A stretch of 51,186 nt of DNA, taken from positions 1 through 51,186 of the forward strand of contig VGOC01000014.1 in NCBI GenBank assembly GCA_016865865.1, in the 5' to 3' direction. Of this stretch, positions 17,276 to 25,164 are shown one piece after another (positions within the stretch are counted from its first letter, which is position 1; each line of letters opens with the position of its first letter). The notes beneath the pieces were generated by a model, which was not told the DNA's origin, made no database searches, and saw nothing but the letters and a program-made list of their open reading frames with translations. The stretch comes from Chloroflexota bacterium. GTDB taxonomy: Bacteria; Chloroflexota; Anaerolineae; Anaerolineales; UBA11858. The position numbers and the translations under genes are program-made.

Positions 17276-18133
17276 ATGTTCGAAACCCACTTCCGTTTTG
17301 GAACCGTAGGCTCTCCAACCTCCACTCCTAGAAAGCCCGGCGGCAGTGTTGGGGCTGTGATCCACACACGTGCCTTGGGGCTGAGCTGCCTGGAATTGGG
17401 CTGGGTGCACTCCGTGAGGGTCAGTGAACAAACCTGCGCCAACATAAAGGCCGCGGGCGAAGAACATGATGTCGCCATCAGCGTTCACGCCCCCTATTTC
17501 ATCAACCTGAACGCAGATGATGAAGAATGGCCTAAATCCCGCAAACGCCTGATGGATGCCGCCCACTTTGGCAATCTGGCGGGTGCAACCGATATCGTCT
17601 TTCATCCTGGCTCGTATTTCGGCAATCCCCCCGAAGAGGTGCTCCCCCTCGCCATCGAGCGTTTGCGGGGGTGTATCGCCGAGCTGCGCGCCGCGGGTAA
17701 CCCTGCCATCCTGCGCCCTGAGATCATGGGCAAATCCGCCATGCTAGGCTCGCTGGAAGATACCCTGGAGATGAGCCTGGCTATCGAAGGAGTCGAACCC
17801 TGCCTCGATTTTCCCCATCTGCACGCCCGGGCCGGGGATGGGAGCAGGAACAGCTACGAAGAATGGGTCGCCGCGCTCGAGGCGTATGAAGATGCCCTGG
17901 GCGCAGGATCACTCCAGAGGCTGCACATCCACCTGTCCGGGATCGAGTACACGCCCAAGGGAGAGAAAGAGCATCTCCCCGTCGCAGAGTCCGACCTGAA
18001 CCTCGCGGCCATCCTGAGCGCGCTAAAAGACTTCGGCTGTCGTGGCCGAATTCTCTGCGAGAGTCCAATTCTCGAAGAGGATGCCCTCCTGATCAAAGAA
18101 AAGTGGAATGAAATCAACAGGAAAGACAGATAG
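17276..18133 (+). CDS. Endonuclease IV-like TIM-barrel protein
   Basis: 285 aa from ATG 17276 (AGAGGT upstream); the frame extends further upstream but without family similarity. FGTVGSPTSTP at the start, ISVHAPYFINLNADDEEW, FHPGSYFG, RPEIMGKSAMLGSLED, CLDFPHLHARAGD, HIHLSGIEYTPKGEKEHLP and ILCESPILEEDALLIKE reproduce the metal-binding His/Glu/Asp positions of endonuclease IV (Nfo). It would cut abasic sites in DNA repair; the closeness to sugar isomerases means an isomerase is a less likely alternative. Confidence 0.85.
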   Translation: MFETHFRFGTVGSPTSTPRKPGGSVGAVIHTRALGLSCLELGWVHSVRVSEQTCANIKAAGEEHDVAISVHAPYFINLNADDEEWPKSRKRLMDAAHFGNLAGATDIVFHPGSYFGNPPEEVLPLAIERLRGCIAELRAAGNPAILRPEIMGKSAMLGSLEDTLEMSLAIEGVEPCLDFPHLHARAGDGSRNSYEEWVAALEAYEDALGAGSLQRLHIHLSGIEYTPKGEKEHLPVAESDLNLAAILSALKDFGCRGRILCESPILEEDALLIKEKWNEINRKDR

Positions 18134-18154
18134 CCCTTCGCTCCTAAAAAATAT

Positions 18155-18183
18155 TTGACAGTTGCCTTGAAAGCTTCTATACT
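18155..18183 (+). promoter_or_regulatory. Consensus sigma70 promoter of the small gene pair
   Basis: TTGACA (18155-18160), 17 bases, TATACT (18178-18183). Start expected near 18190, about 30 bases before the ATG at 18220. Confidence 0.8.
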
Positions 18184-18219
18184 GAAATCAACAACCCACA
18201 AGGCATTTTGGAGGTTGAT

Positions 18220-18516
18220 ATGCAATCGAATATTTACACAATCGAGGAAGTGCTTAAAAACCTGGGCTATCCCGACCCTCTAGTAGCTGCTCGCCTGCAA
18301 GCTCGCATGATCCTTTTAGGCCGTCTGAGCCGATATGAAGCAGCGATGCAACAATTAAAAACGAAGTGGAATTGCAGTCTGAGTGAACTAAGGGCGCACT
18401 ATCAAGTCCAGGGAAGTGAAGATTCTGCTGCCGATGACGCTTACATCGAATTGCAATGGTATGCTGACGCGATCGAAACGATCAAAGCTCAATTGAATGC
18501 CCTTGGTAAACCTTAG
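18220..18516 (+). CDS. Small helical protein, possible antitoxin
   Basis: 98 aa from ATG 18220, chosen over an in-frame TTG at 18208 because GGAGG (18210-18214) precedes it. The sequence MQSNIYTIEEVLKNLG, the helical QLKTKWNCSLSELRAHYQV and the C-terminal YIELQWYADAIETIKAQ suggest an all-helical protein of the kind found with DUF6516-type partners. No family is recognised with certainty. The next gene starts 3 bases after its stop. Confidence 0.65.
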   Translation: MQSNIYTIEEVLKNLGYPDPLVAARLQARMILLGRLSRYEAAMQQLKTKWNCSLSELRAHYQVQGSEDSAADDAYIELQWYADAIETIKAQLNALGKP

Positions 18517-18519
18517 ATC

Positions 18520-18690
18520 ATGTTGCAACTCTTTGATCCCCACGCAACTCTCTTCAAATCGTGGCGAATTATACGCTTCGAACAAGAGGATGATTCCTAT
18601 CTTTTGCAAATCTCCACAGTCCTACCAGATGAAAGTCGCCTCGAGATACGCGATTATTCATTCTCTGATGGGAGTAGAAAATATGCCTAG
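18520..18690 (+). pseudogene. Truncated DUF6516-like protein, probable broken toxin partner
   Basis: 56 codons: MLQLFDPHATLFKSWRII, EDDSYLLQISTVLPDESRLEIRDYSFSDGSRKYA, then TAG at 18688. The pattern (short strand, polar strand, LxDxSxLxxxDY, then KYxYH) resembles the first half of DUF6516 proteins, usually about 100-120 aa; the reading frame stops exactly where KYSYHW would be expected. The convergent minus-strand gene begins at the next base. I infer a decayed toxin with its partner left intact; a genuine 56-aa protein is possible. Confidence 0.55.
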
Positions 18691-19440
18691 CTACTTCACC
18701 TGCTTGAAGTAAATGATGATCGTGCTCTTATCACATTCCGGGTAGGTATCGAAATAGATCTGTTGGGACATCGGCAATCCCGCCTGGTCTAAGAGCTGAA
18801 CCCATAGCGAGTAAGATGAGGCCGTAGGCCCATCCACAATATCCGTCAGATCGAATTCGTATCCCGCGGGGCCGTATTTGGTGGCAATGCCCGATACGGT
18901 CACCTTCTCGACGCTCTGGCCAGCCAACTGTCCGCCCAATTTCACGACAACGCCAGTCACCGGCGCGCCATTCAGGCTAAGCACCTGACCGCCTATTCCC
19001 ATCCAGCTACAGCCAAGCTCTGCATGGTAGAGATTGGGAATGTATTGAGGGTTGCCATCATGCAGCACAAAGGGCATGTCGCTTTCCATGGCGGTGCTGG
19101 TCTCCGTCATGGTGGCTTCCCCAACAGGCGCGAGGGTGGCAGAAGGTTCCGGGGTGCTAGTTTCCGTAGGAGTCAACGTGTTCGTCGGAGTAAGCGTCCA
19201 GGTAGGCGGCAAAACCTGTTTCGGGGTGGGGGTAAGCGTATCTAGCTCCAAGGCCACCGGCATCGTAGGAGGTGGGAAGGGATTCATCCCCGTGTTCGGG
19301 TTGACGAAAAAAATCAGAAACACCACGCAAATACAAAGCGTCACTGCCAGCACAACAATCGTCAGGGTATTCCAAATCAGATCGGTGCGCCTGGTCGATT
19401 CGCCTTCTTCATCAATGTAATCAAAGACATCCTTATCCAT
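18691..19440 (-). CDS. Membrane-anchored protein with Thr/Pro linker, unknown function
   Basis: 249 aa from ATG 19440 (AGGGAG upstream; an ATG six codons earlier lacks a good site). Cytoplasmic tail of about 25 residues, one membrane segment (about 26-48, NTLTIVVLAVTLCICVVFL), a Thr/Pro-rich extracytoplasmic linker ([22 protein letters not shown]), then a folded domain of about 120 residues with GCSWMGIGGQVLSLNGAPVTGVVVKLGG, reminiscent of a carboxypeptidase-regulatory-like beta sandwich. Lies 41 bases after the foldase gene, probably the same transcript. Confidence 0.75.
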   Translation of the reverse strand: MDKDVFDYIDEEGESTRRTDLIWNTLTIVVLAVTLCICVVFLIFFVNPNTGMNPFPPPTMPVALELDTLTPTPKQVLPPTWTLTPTNTLTPTETSTPEPSATLAPVGEATMTETSTAMESDMPFVLHDGNPQYIPNLYHAELGCSWMGIGGQVLSLNGAPVTGVVVKLGGQLAGQSVEKVTVSGIATKYGPAGYEFDLTDIVDGPTASSYSLWVQLLDQAGLPMSQQIYFDTYPECDKSTIIIYFKQVK

Positions 19441-19481
19441 TCTGCTCTCCCTTTCCATCGGGGTTGACCGTTGTTTGATCG

Positions 19482-20393
19482 TTATGGCGTAAAAACAACG
19501 ATTTCGCTACTAGCCCGACGATCTAACAACCATTGTTCGATAGCCTGAGTCTGCACAACCCGGTAGGTATTGGGATCCAGGGGATGGGCAGAGTCAAATT
19601 CGATCACCTGGACAATATGAAATCCCAATATCGTTTCGATGACGCTGCTATGCTCTCCAGGCGAGAGGCTGAAAATCACATCATCCAGTTCCGGGACTGT
19701 GAGATAGCCCCGGGGGAACCATCCCAGGTCGCCTTTAAGCAGCGGATCATACTGCTCTGCCAGCGTTTCGAAATCTGCGCCGGCTTCTAGTTGAGCAAGC
19801 ACATCGTCAGCTTCTGCTGAATTATAAAGCAGAATCTGACGGGCGTGCACCTGTTGGGCGGTTTTCGGCACCTCAGCGATGATACGATCACGCATCCAGG
19901 CGGCGGCAATCGAGCGGGCTAAAGCGTAACGAAAGCTCTCATCGGTGTAACTATGCGTCTCCAGCCAATCCCGCAAGGCCTGCTCTTCGATATCCAACAG
20001 TTCGATGCGACTTTGTACCATCGCTTCATCAACCACAAATCCAGCTTGTGCGGCTGCCTGGGCCAATAGAAGTTGGTCTATCATATCCTGGATGACGAAA
20101 TCTTCATCCTCAGTTGCCAATTCCGTGCCAGCAGCAGAGCGATAGCGGGCTAATTCAGCCTGATATTCGGCTTTCGTAATCCCTTCGCCGTTGACTGTAA
20201 CTGCCCATTCGACAGGAGTCGCTGACGGCTCGAGAGGAGTTGGAGTATCTGCTTCCGGCTGCGCGGGAGAAGGTTGTGATCCCTGGGTAACGTCATCAGA
20301 TGTCGCTGGCGGCGCCGGCTGACATCCTGAGAAGAAGATCAGGATCAGAAATCCCGCCAGTATTAATGGACGCCAATGATTCATGTTAGACAT
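19482..20393 (-). CDS. PpiC/PrsA-type foldase lipoprotein (peptidyl-prolyl isomerase)
   Basis: 303 aa from ATG 20393. Lipoprotein signal with FFSGC (Cys24), Pro/Thr linker, SurA-like N-domain (VNGEGITKAEYQAELARYR, IQDMIDQLLLAQAAAQAG), then the parvulin domain (about 190-275: VHARQILL, GADFETLAEQYDP, LGWFPRGYLTVPELDDVIFSLSPGEHSSVI, GFHIVQV). Catalyses cis-trans isomerisation of proline bonds in exported proteins. A TATAAT box 8 bases upstream implies a leaderless mRNA. Confidence 0.9.
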   Translation of the reverse strand: MSNMNHWRPLILAGFLILIFFSGCQPAPPATSDDVTQGSQPSPAQPEADTPTPLEPSATPVEWAVTVNGEGITKAEYQAELARYRSAAGTELATEDEDFVIQDMIDQLLLAQAAAQAGFVVDEAMVQSRIELLDIEEQALRDWLETHSYTDESFRYALARSIAAAWMRDRIIAEVPKTAQQVHARQILLYNSAEADDVLAQLEAGADFETLAEQYDPLLKGDLGWFPRGYLTVPELDDVIFSLSPGEHSSVIETILGFHIVQVIEFDSAHPLDPNTYRVVQTQAIEQWLLDRRASSEIVVFTP

Positions 20394-20401
20394 CGTCCCC
20401 A

Positions 20402-20407
20402 ATTATA
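20402..20407 (-). promoter_or_regulatory. TATAAT -10 box implying a leaderless foldase mRNA
   Basis: Minus-strand TATAAT (20407-20402) is 8 bases before the ATG at 20393; predicted start 20395. No ribosome site. Confidence 0.6.
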
Positions 20408-20462
20408 CTGGCAACAGCCCAGGGAGAGAAGCACTCGGTAGCTCTTTAGAAATCACCAGAAT

Positions 20463-20619
20463 CAGTAGATCACGAAAAGATCGAAAGCCCGTCCCCGGGC
20501 GACCCGAGGACGTTGATCCTCTCACGAAAAAGATCGGAAGCCCATCACTTCGGCTACGCTCAGTGCAAGCCCTGGGCGACCCGGTGACGGGTCTTTGATC
20601 CTCTTTTCGTGAAGTAGTG
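20463..20619. mobile_element. Family C MITE, copy C2, longer composite form
   Basis: 157 bp with ends CAGTAGATCACGAAAA and (complement) CACTACTTCACGAAAA, flanked by exact duplication AGAAT (20458-20462 and 20620-20624). An internal second end-like sequence, CTCACGAAAAAGATCGGAAGCC near 20521-20542, shows that one copy is nested in or fused to another. It lies between the divergent promoters of the foldase gene and the GAF gene. Confidence 0.88.
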
Positions 20620-20630
20620 AGAATATCCTA

Positions 20631-20658
20631 TTGGAGGTTGTATGAGAGCAGTTATAAT
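20631..20658 (+). promoter_or_regulatory. Promoter of the GAF-surface protein cluster
   Basis: TTGGAG (20631-20636), 16 bases, TATAAT (20653-20658); start near 20665. It lies inside an upstream-extended reading frame, which supports the ATG at 20690. Confidence 0.55.
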
Positions 20659-20689
20659 AGAAGGTGTATTCTCGAGCAAGGAGAGAAAT

Positions 20690-21331
20690 ATGCGATCGAA
20701 TCAACAATTGGTTCGCACCTTGCGGTCTGCCAATCAATCTTATCAGCAATTGATTCGCACATTGCGTTCGGCCAACACATCGCTCAAAGAGAAAATAGAA
20801 GAACTGCAAGCCGAAACAATACAACTGCGTCAGGTCATTCGCGCCCTCAACACACTCCAATACAACATAGATATCATCACAGCAGAGACCGATGTACTGA
20901 GCTTGATCGGCAACATCCTCTCGGCCGCGCTCGAAGCTGTCAATTCAGAAAATGGCTCATTGCTGCTCCTAAGCCCCAGGGAGAATCAACTTGTCTTTGT
21001 CGAGGTATTAGGCCAAAGCCGTGAGCAATTGCTTGGCTACCGCATACCTGCAAACCAGGGCATCGCCGGCTGGGTGCTTGCCAAAAATTCCCCAATCCAC
21101 ATCCCAGATGTACGCAGAGATAAGCGTTGGTTTCCCGAAATCGACGAAGCGACCGGATTTCATACCGCTTCGCTCATCGCTGCGCCTCTCTATGACAATA
21201 GCCGTCCCCTGGGTGTATTAGAAGCAGTCAATACCCGCACTGGAGAACCATTCCACGAAGGCGATCTCGATATCCTCATCCTGGTCGCCCGTCTGGCCTC
21301 CCTGGCGTTGGTGCGTGCGGAACGACTATGA
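20690..21331 (+). CDS. Coiled-coil GAF domain protein
   Basis: 213 aa from ATG 20690 (AAGGAGAG 20678-20685; the ATG at 20642 is before the -10 box). Residues 1-55 form a coiled coil containing an internal duplication (QQLVRTLRSANQSY / QQLIRTLRSANTSL). The GAF domain (about 65-210) has LIGNILSAALEAVNSENGSLLLL, GIAGWVLAKNSPIHIPDVRRDKRW and LIAAPLYDNSRPLGVLEAVN. Cytoplasmic ligand sensor without output domain. First gene before the surface-protein cluster, so it may regulate it (inference). Confidence 0.85.
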   Translation: MRSNQQLVRTLRSANQSYQQLIRTLRSANTSLKEKIEELQAETIQLRQVIRALNTLQYNIDIITAETDVLSLIGNILSAALEAVNSENGSLLLLSPRENQLVFVEVLGQSREQLLGYRIPANQGIAGWVLAKNSPIHIPDVRRDKRWFPEIDEATGFHTASLIAAPLYDNSRPLGVLEAVNTRTGEPFHEGDLDILILVARLASLALVRAERL

Positions 21332-21410
21332 TCTAGCCCCTCCTGACCTCAGGCCAGGGGGGCGGAGGACAGGTCTCGAATCTTAGAAACACTGTATCGA
21401 GGAGAACAGC

Positions 21411-22532
21411 ATGAAAGGACACTCGACTTTACGAAAATCACTCCTGGTTCTGATTTTGCTTGTGATAGCCTGGGGAACAGCATCCTGCACCATGGAGACA
21501 GAATCCCGCCCCCGGGCCTGGATTGATTATCCCCGCGAGGGACTCTCTGTCCCTGTAGGAGAACCCGTCGCCGTGCTCTCCCATGCCTTTGCCCGCGAGG
21601 GCGTGGCTGAGGTGGTGCTCTCGGTGAATGGAGAAGCCTACCGGCGCGATGCCCCCCACGAAGCAGAGACAGATTTCGCCGAGGTCTCGCAAGAGTGGAC
21701 GCCAACCGAGGCAGGAGCCTACACCCTGCAAGTCAGAGTCTATGACACAGCAGGTGAGGTGAGCAACCCGGCTACCATCTCTGTGCGTGTGACGGGCGAA
21801 ATCATCGTCGAAGCGATAGAAATCGAGCCGGCTACAGATACCCCCACCCCGACGATAACGGTCACGCCGACGCTGGTCAGCGTCACACCCGAAGTCGTAA
21901 CAGTCCCAGTTGTCTGCCCGCCCCAGGCAACCGCCTTGCAAGACGCCAACTGTCGCTCTGGGCCAGGCACAGCCTATGAGGTGGTTGGCTCCCTGTCCAT
22001 GGGGCAGTCGTCAACCGTCGCCGGCCGCAACCAGGACAGTTCCTGGTGGGTGATCGAGCGCCCAGGCGGCGCAGGCACGTGCTGGGTATGGGCCGAGCTT
22101 GTATCGTTGAGCGCGGACGCCTGTGAAATCGCTTTCGTCGAGCCGCCTCCGCTTCCTCCCACCAATACTCCCACCCCCACGAATACGCCAACATCCACCG
22201 TGGTCGTGGATACAACTCCGCCCCCTGCCCCCCTTCAACTCAAACCCCTCAATGGGCAAAATATGGGCTGCATCCCCGACACCATCCTGCGTTGGGAGGC
22301 GGTATCCGATCCCAGCGGCATCGCCGAATACCAGGTCGAGATGCAGCGCCATCCTGGCGACAACAACTGGGTCAGCGCTCCTGGCAGCATCTTCACCGGC
22401 ATCGGCGGCGCCGAGAAAGCCATCTCCGTGGAATGCGGCTGGGCATATCGCTGGCGCGTGCGCGCCATAGATGGCGCTGGCAATGTGGGCAACTGGTCTG
22501 GCTGGTTCAGCTTCACCGTACCACTGACCTGA
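21411..22532 (+). CDS. Lipoprotein with Ig-like, SH3-like and Fn3-like domains
   Basis: 373 aa. Signal and lipobox GTASC (Cys26), an Ig-like beta sandwich (about 35-130, PVGEPVAVLSHAFAREGVAEVVLSVNG), Thr/Pro linker, a cysteine-bearing SH3-like domain (about 170-235, ANCRSGPGTAYEVVGSL ... AGTCWVWAELVSL), a second TPTNTPTP linker and an Fn3-like domain (about 275-373, YRWRVRAIDGAGNVGNWSGW). AGGAG precedes the ATG. Attached to the cell surface. Its stop overlaps the start of the next gene (TGATG). The SH3 module is closely like that at the end of the beta-helix protein at 28308. Confidence 0.85.
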   Translation: MKGHSTLRKSLLVLILLVIAWGTASCTMETESRPRAWIDYPREGLSVPVGEPVAVLSHAFAREGVAEVVLSVNGEAYRRDAPHEAETDFAEVSQEWTPTEAGAYTLQVRVYDTAGEVSNPATISVRVTGEIIVEAIEIEPATDTPTPTITVTPTLVSVTPEVVTVPVVCPPQATALQDANCRSGPGTAYEVVGSLSMGQSSTVAGRNQDSSWWVIERPGGAGTCWVWAELVSLSADACEIAFVEPPPLPPTNTPTPTNTPTSTVVVDTTPPPAPLQLKPLNGQNMGCIPDTILRWEAVSDPSGIAEYQVEMQRHPGDNNWVSAPGSIFTGIGGAEKAISVECGWAYRWRVRAIDGAGNVGNWSGWFSFTVPLT

Positions 22533-24988
22533 TGAACGCAAATCGTTCTGCTACAAACCATCCGCAATCCGTTTCTCGATTGCATAAACGCAGGAGCTTC
22601 TGGCGGAACTGCCTCCCCGTGCTGATCGCCGTTCTAGGAGGTTTGAGCGCCATTTCTGCCATCATAACGCTTGGAGCCTACTACCGCCATAAAACCCAGC
22701 AAACAGCCAGACCGGTGGTAACGATCCGCGATCCCCAATTCGGGGAGCAGCTCGAAGTCGGGCAGAGTACCGCCGTGCGCGCCCTGGCCAGCGACAAGGG
22801 CAAAATCATGCGCGTCGAGTTGTGGGTGGACGGCCAGCTCCAAGAGGAGCAGACCAGCCGCGCAGCAGGGGGAATATCCCCCTTCCCTCTGCTGGCCGAT
22901 TGGCAGCCATTGACTTCTGGTTCGTACACGCTCACCGTCAGGGCCTTCAACGATCAGGGCGGGCGAGCGTACACTTCGATCATTGTGGAAGCGCTCGAAT
23001 TCTTCGATGAAGATATGGATGGCGTGAGCGATGAAAACGATGCCTGCCCCGGTCAGTTCGGGTCAGCTTTCGCCGATGGCTGCCCGGATGCCGAAGGGGA
23101 CGGCATCCCCGACACTGAGGATGCCTGTCCCTTGAGCTATGGCCTGACCGCCGGGGATGGCTGTCCTGTGCCATACGAAAATGACCGCGATGGCGATGGC
23201 GTTTTAGATGCTGCCGACAGTTGCATAGATGATCCTGGTTCCCCCTTTGCCGCAGGATGCCCCGACGCCGACAGCGATGGAGTGGGGGACAACGAGGATT
23301 CCTGCCCCGCCGAAGCAGGCTGGCTGCACCCTGATGGCTGCCCCAGGCCGGGCGACTCGGATAGCGGTGACTTTCCTGTTGACGGCGATGCCCGCCCTGA
23401 CCGCGACGGCGACGGCGTGCCGGACGCCGAAGACCTCTGTCCAGATGAACCCGGTCTGCCCTGGAACGCTGGCTGCCCTGAGAGCGGGGCTGGCGACCGT
23501 GACGATGACGGCGTCGCCGACGATATAGACCTGGCTCCTGACGAAGCCGGCCTACCCGAACACGGCGGCGCGCCGCCTCCCGGGGAAGGCGAAGACCGCG
23601 ACGATGACGGCATCCCCAATGCCGAAGAGCCGCCGGAGAGTTCCCTCTTCGGCCTGCTGCCTTTCTGGCTGGGTGAAATCTTCATACCGGTAGAAAAGGC
23701 CGTCATCCCTGTGGAAATCGAAGTGCTAGAATTCAGCGTGCTGCAGATGTATGATGAAATCGAATGTTACGCCAGGGTGAACGACTACGACGTGGAGTTG
23801 GTCACCTTCAGGGCGGCAGGCGAAAACAGGTGGGATGTCGAGTTCTCGGCCGGGGAGAACAGCCGTATCTTCCTGATTGATGACGAATATCCCATCCGAA
23901 TTTACATGGAATGCCAGGCATACCAGCCGATGCCCGCCCCGGAGGGAAATTTCGACCTGGGCAGCTTTACCACCAATCACCCCCAGGAAGAATGGGACGG
24001 ACGTGTGCTCTTTTTGAACGCCCCCGGCCATGTGGACTCAACTCCAGGCGACTCAGGGCACGGCTTTCAAATTCAATACCGCATTTGCGCCAGTTCGTGC
24101 GCCGAATCACCGTTGCCACCGCCAATCCTGACCTGGTACCAGGTCGAGTCTGGGCCATCCATAGATTACCTGATGAGATGGACATGGGATGGAGATGAAG
24201 AATACCTGGATGGATTCCTGGTATTCAAAATTTGCGAGGACAGCAGCGCGACCATTTACTGGTTCCCGAGAGACCGGGAACACCTCTCTTCTTTGGAAGA
24301 CCCTCCCTTTTTCGATGTGTACTGCGACGACCGCTGTGAATATTTCGTAAGAGCCTACCACCGCGAGGGCGCATATGACGACGAAATCATCTGGTCTGCC
24401 CCCAGCAGCGTTTACGCCATCGCAGCCGACGCCTGCCCTGCCTACGTCCTGGTTTATTTCGAGACGCTGCCCGCTTTCGACCTTCCCCCCGATGAGGGTC
24501 ACACCAACAGCGTGGGTCCGATCTATGGCGAGTTTTGGGCCGAGAGCGGCGGCGAGCGTCAGGCCCTGACATTCGATATCTCCGACTGCCGCCAAATTGT
24601 GGAGGGGCGCTGTACGGGCCTTTATTTTGTCAGCGATGAGCCAGGAGCATATGCCGGCAATCGCATCTGGGATGACTTTTTCTGCACGGTGCGTCGAGTA
24701 CAAGCAGAAAACCCCCATTGCCCGATTATACAGGATTACACCGTGCCTGATACCAACATCCTGGCGGTGGGGGTCATGCCCGATGAAGATCTGACCATCG
24801 GCGAGCGCTTTATGGACAACGATTCTGACGATGGAGATGATGTTTTATTCGAAGCCCAGTTGACGCTGAGATCCGATGAGATCGCCGATGGTGAATACGC
24901 CCTGAGCAATGGTTCCACCGAATCAGGCATTCGATTGAGATTAGTAGCCATCCCCATAGGAATTAGACCTCTCTCCTGTGGCGATTGA
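22532..24988 (+). CDS. Surface protein with Ig-like domain and Asp-rich TSP3-type repeats
   Basis: 818 aa from the ATG overlapping the previous stop. Short cytoplasmic tail, membrane segment (about 27-50), Ig-like domain (about 60-152, GEQLEVGQSTAVRALASDKGK), then about seven calcium-binding thrombospondin type 3-like repeats (about 158-362; DMDGVSDENDACP, DRDGDGVLDAADSC, DRDGDGVPDAEDLCP), each with a DxDxDGxxD loop and paired cysteines. The remaining 450 residues are a beta-rich Cys-containing region of unknown family. Expected outside the cell, membrane anchored. Paralogue of the next gene. Confidence 0.85.
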   Translation: MNANRSATNHPQSVSRLHKRRSFWRNCLPVLIAVLGGLSAISAIITLGAYYRHKTQQTARPVVTIRDPQFGEQLEVGQSTAVRALASDKGKIMRVELWVDGQLQEEQTSRAAGGISPFPLLADWQPLTSGSYTLTVRAFNDQGGRAYTSIIVEALEFFDEDMDGVSDENDACPGQFGSAFADGCPDAEGDGIPDTEDACPLSYGLTAGDGCPVPYENDRDGDGVLDAADSCIDDPGSPFAAGCPDADSDGVGDNEDSCPAEAGWLHPDGCPRPGDSDSGDFPVDGDARPDRDGDGVPDAEDLCPDEPGLPWNAGCPESGAGDRDDDGVADDIDLAPDEAGLPEHGGAPPPGEGEDRDDDGIPNAEEPPESSLFGLLPFWLGEIFIPVEKAVIPVEIEVLEFSVLQMYDEIECYARVNDYDVELVTFRAAGENRWDVEFSAGENSRIFLIDDEYPIRIYMECQAYQPMPAPEGNFDLGSFTTNHPQEEWDGRVLFLNAPGHVDSTPGDSGHGFQIQYRICASSCAESPLPPPILTWYQVESGPSIDYLMRWTWDGDEEYLDGFLVFKICEDSSATIYWFPRDREHLSSLEDPPFFDVYCDDRCEYFVRAYHREGAYDDEIIWSAPSSVYAIAADACPAYVLVYFETLPAFDLPPDEGHTNSVGPIYGEFWAESGGERQALTFDISDCRQIVEGRCTGLYFVSDEPGAYAGNRIWDDFFCTVRRVQAENPHCPIIQDYTVPDTNILAVGVMPDEDLTIGERFMDNDSDDGDDVLFEAQLTLRSDEIADGEYALSNGSTESGIRLRLVAIPIGIRPLSCGD

Positions 24989-24998
24989 TAATAATGAT

Positions 24999-25118
24999 GA
25001 ATCCACTGCAAAAACTGCGAGTAGAGGCTCCGGGCGGCATATATGGGGGTGCGTGCTGCGCACGCACCCCCATATATGCCGCCCCGCCCCCTCGTTCATG
25101 AGTTTTTTCAGTGAACAC
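24999..25118. mobile_element. Family A MITE, copy A2, with 6-bp target duplication
   Basis: 120 bp, ends GAATCCACTGCAAAAAC and (complement) GTGTTCACTGAAAAAAC, core palindrome 25032-25084. Flanked by exact AATGAT (24993-24998 and 25119-25124). It lies 10 bases after the stop of the first TSP3 gene, between the two paralogues. Confidence 0.93.
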
Positions 25119-25164
25119 AATGATACTTTTTTTGACCCAGCGAAATACCCCTGGAGGTTGAACG

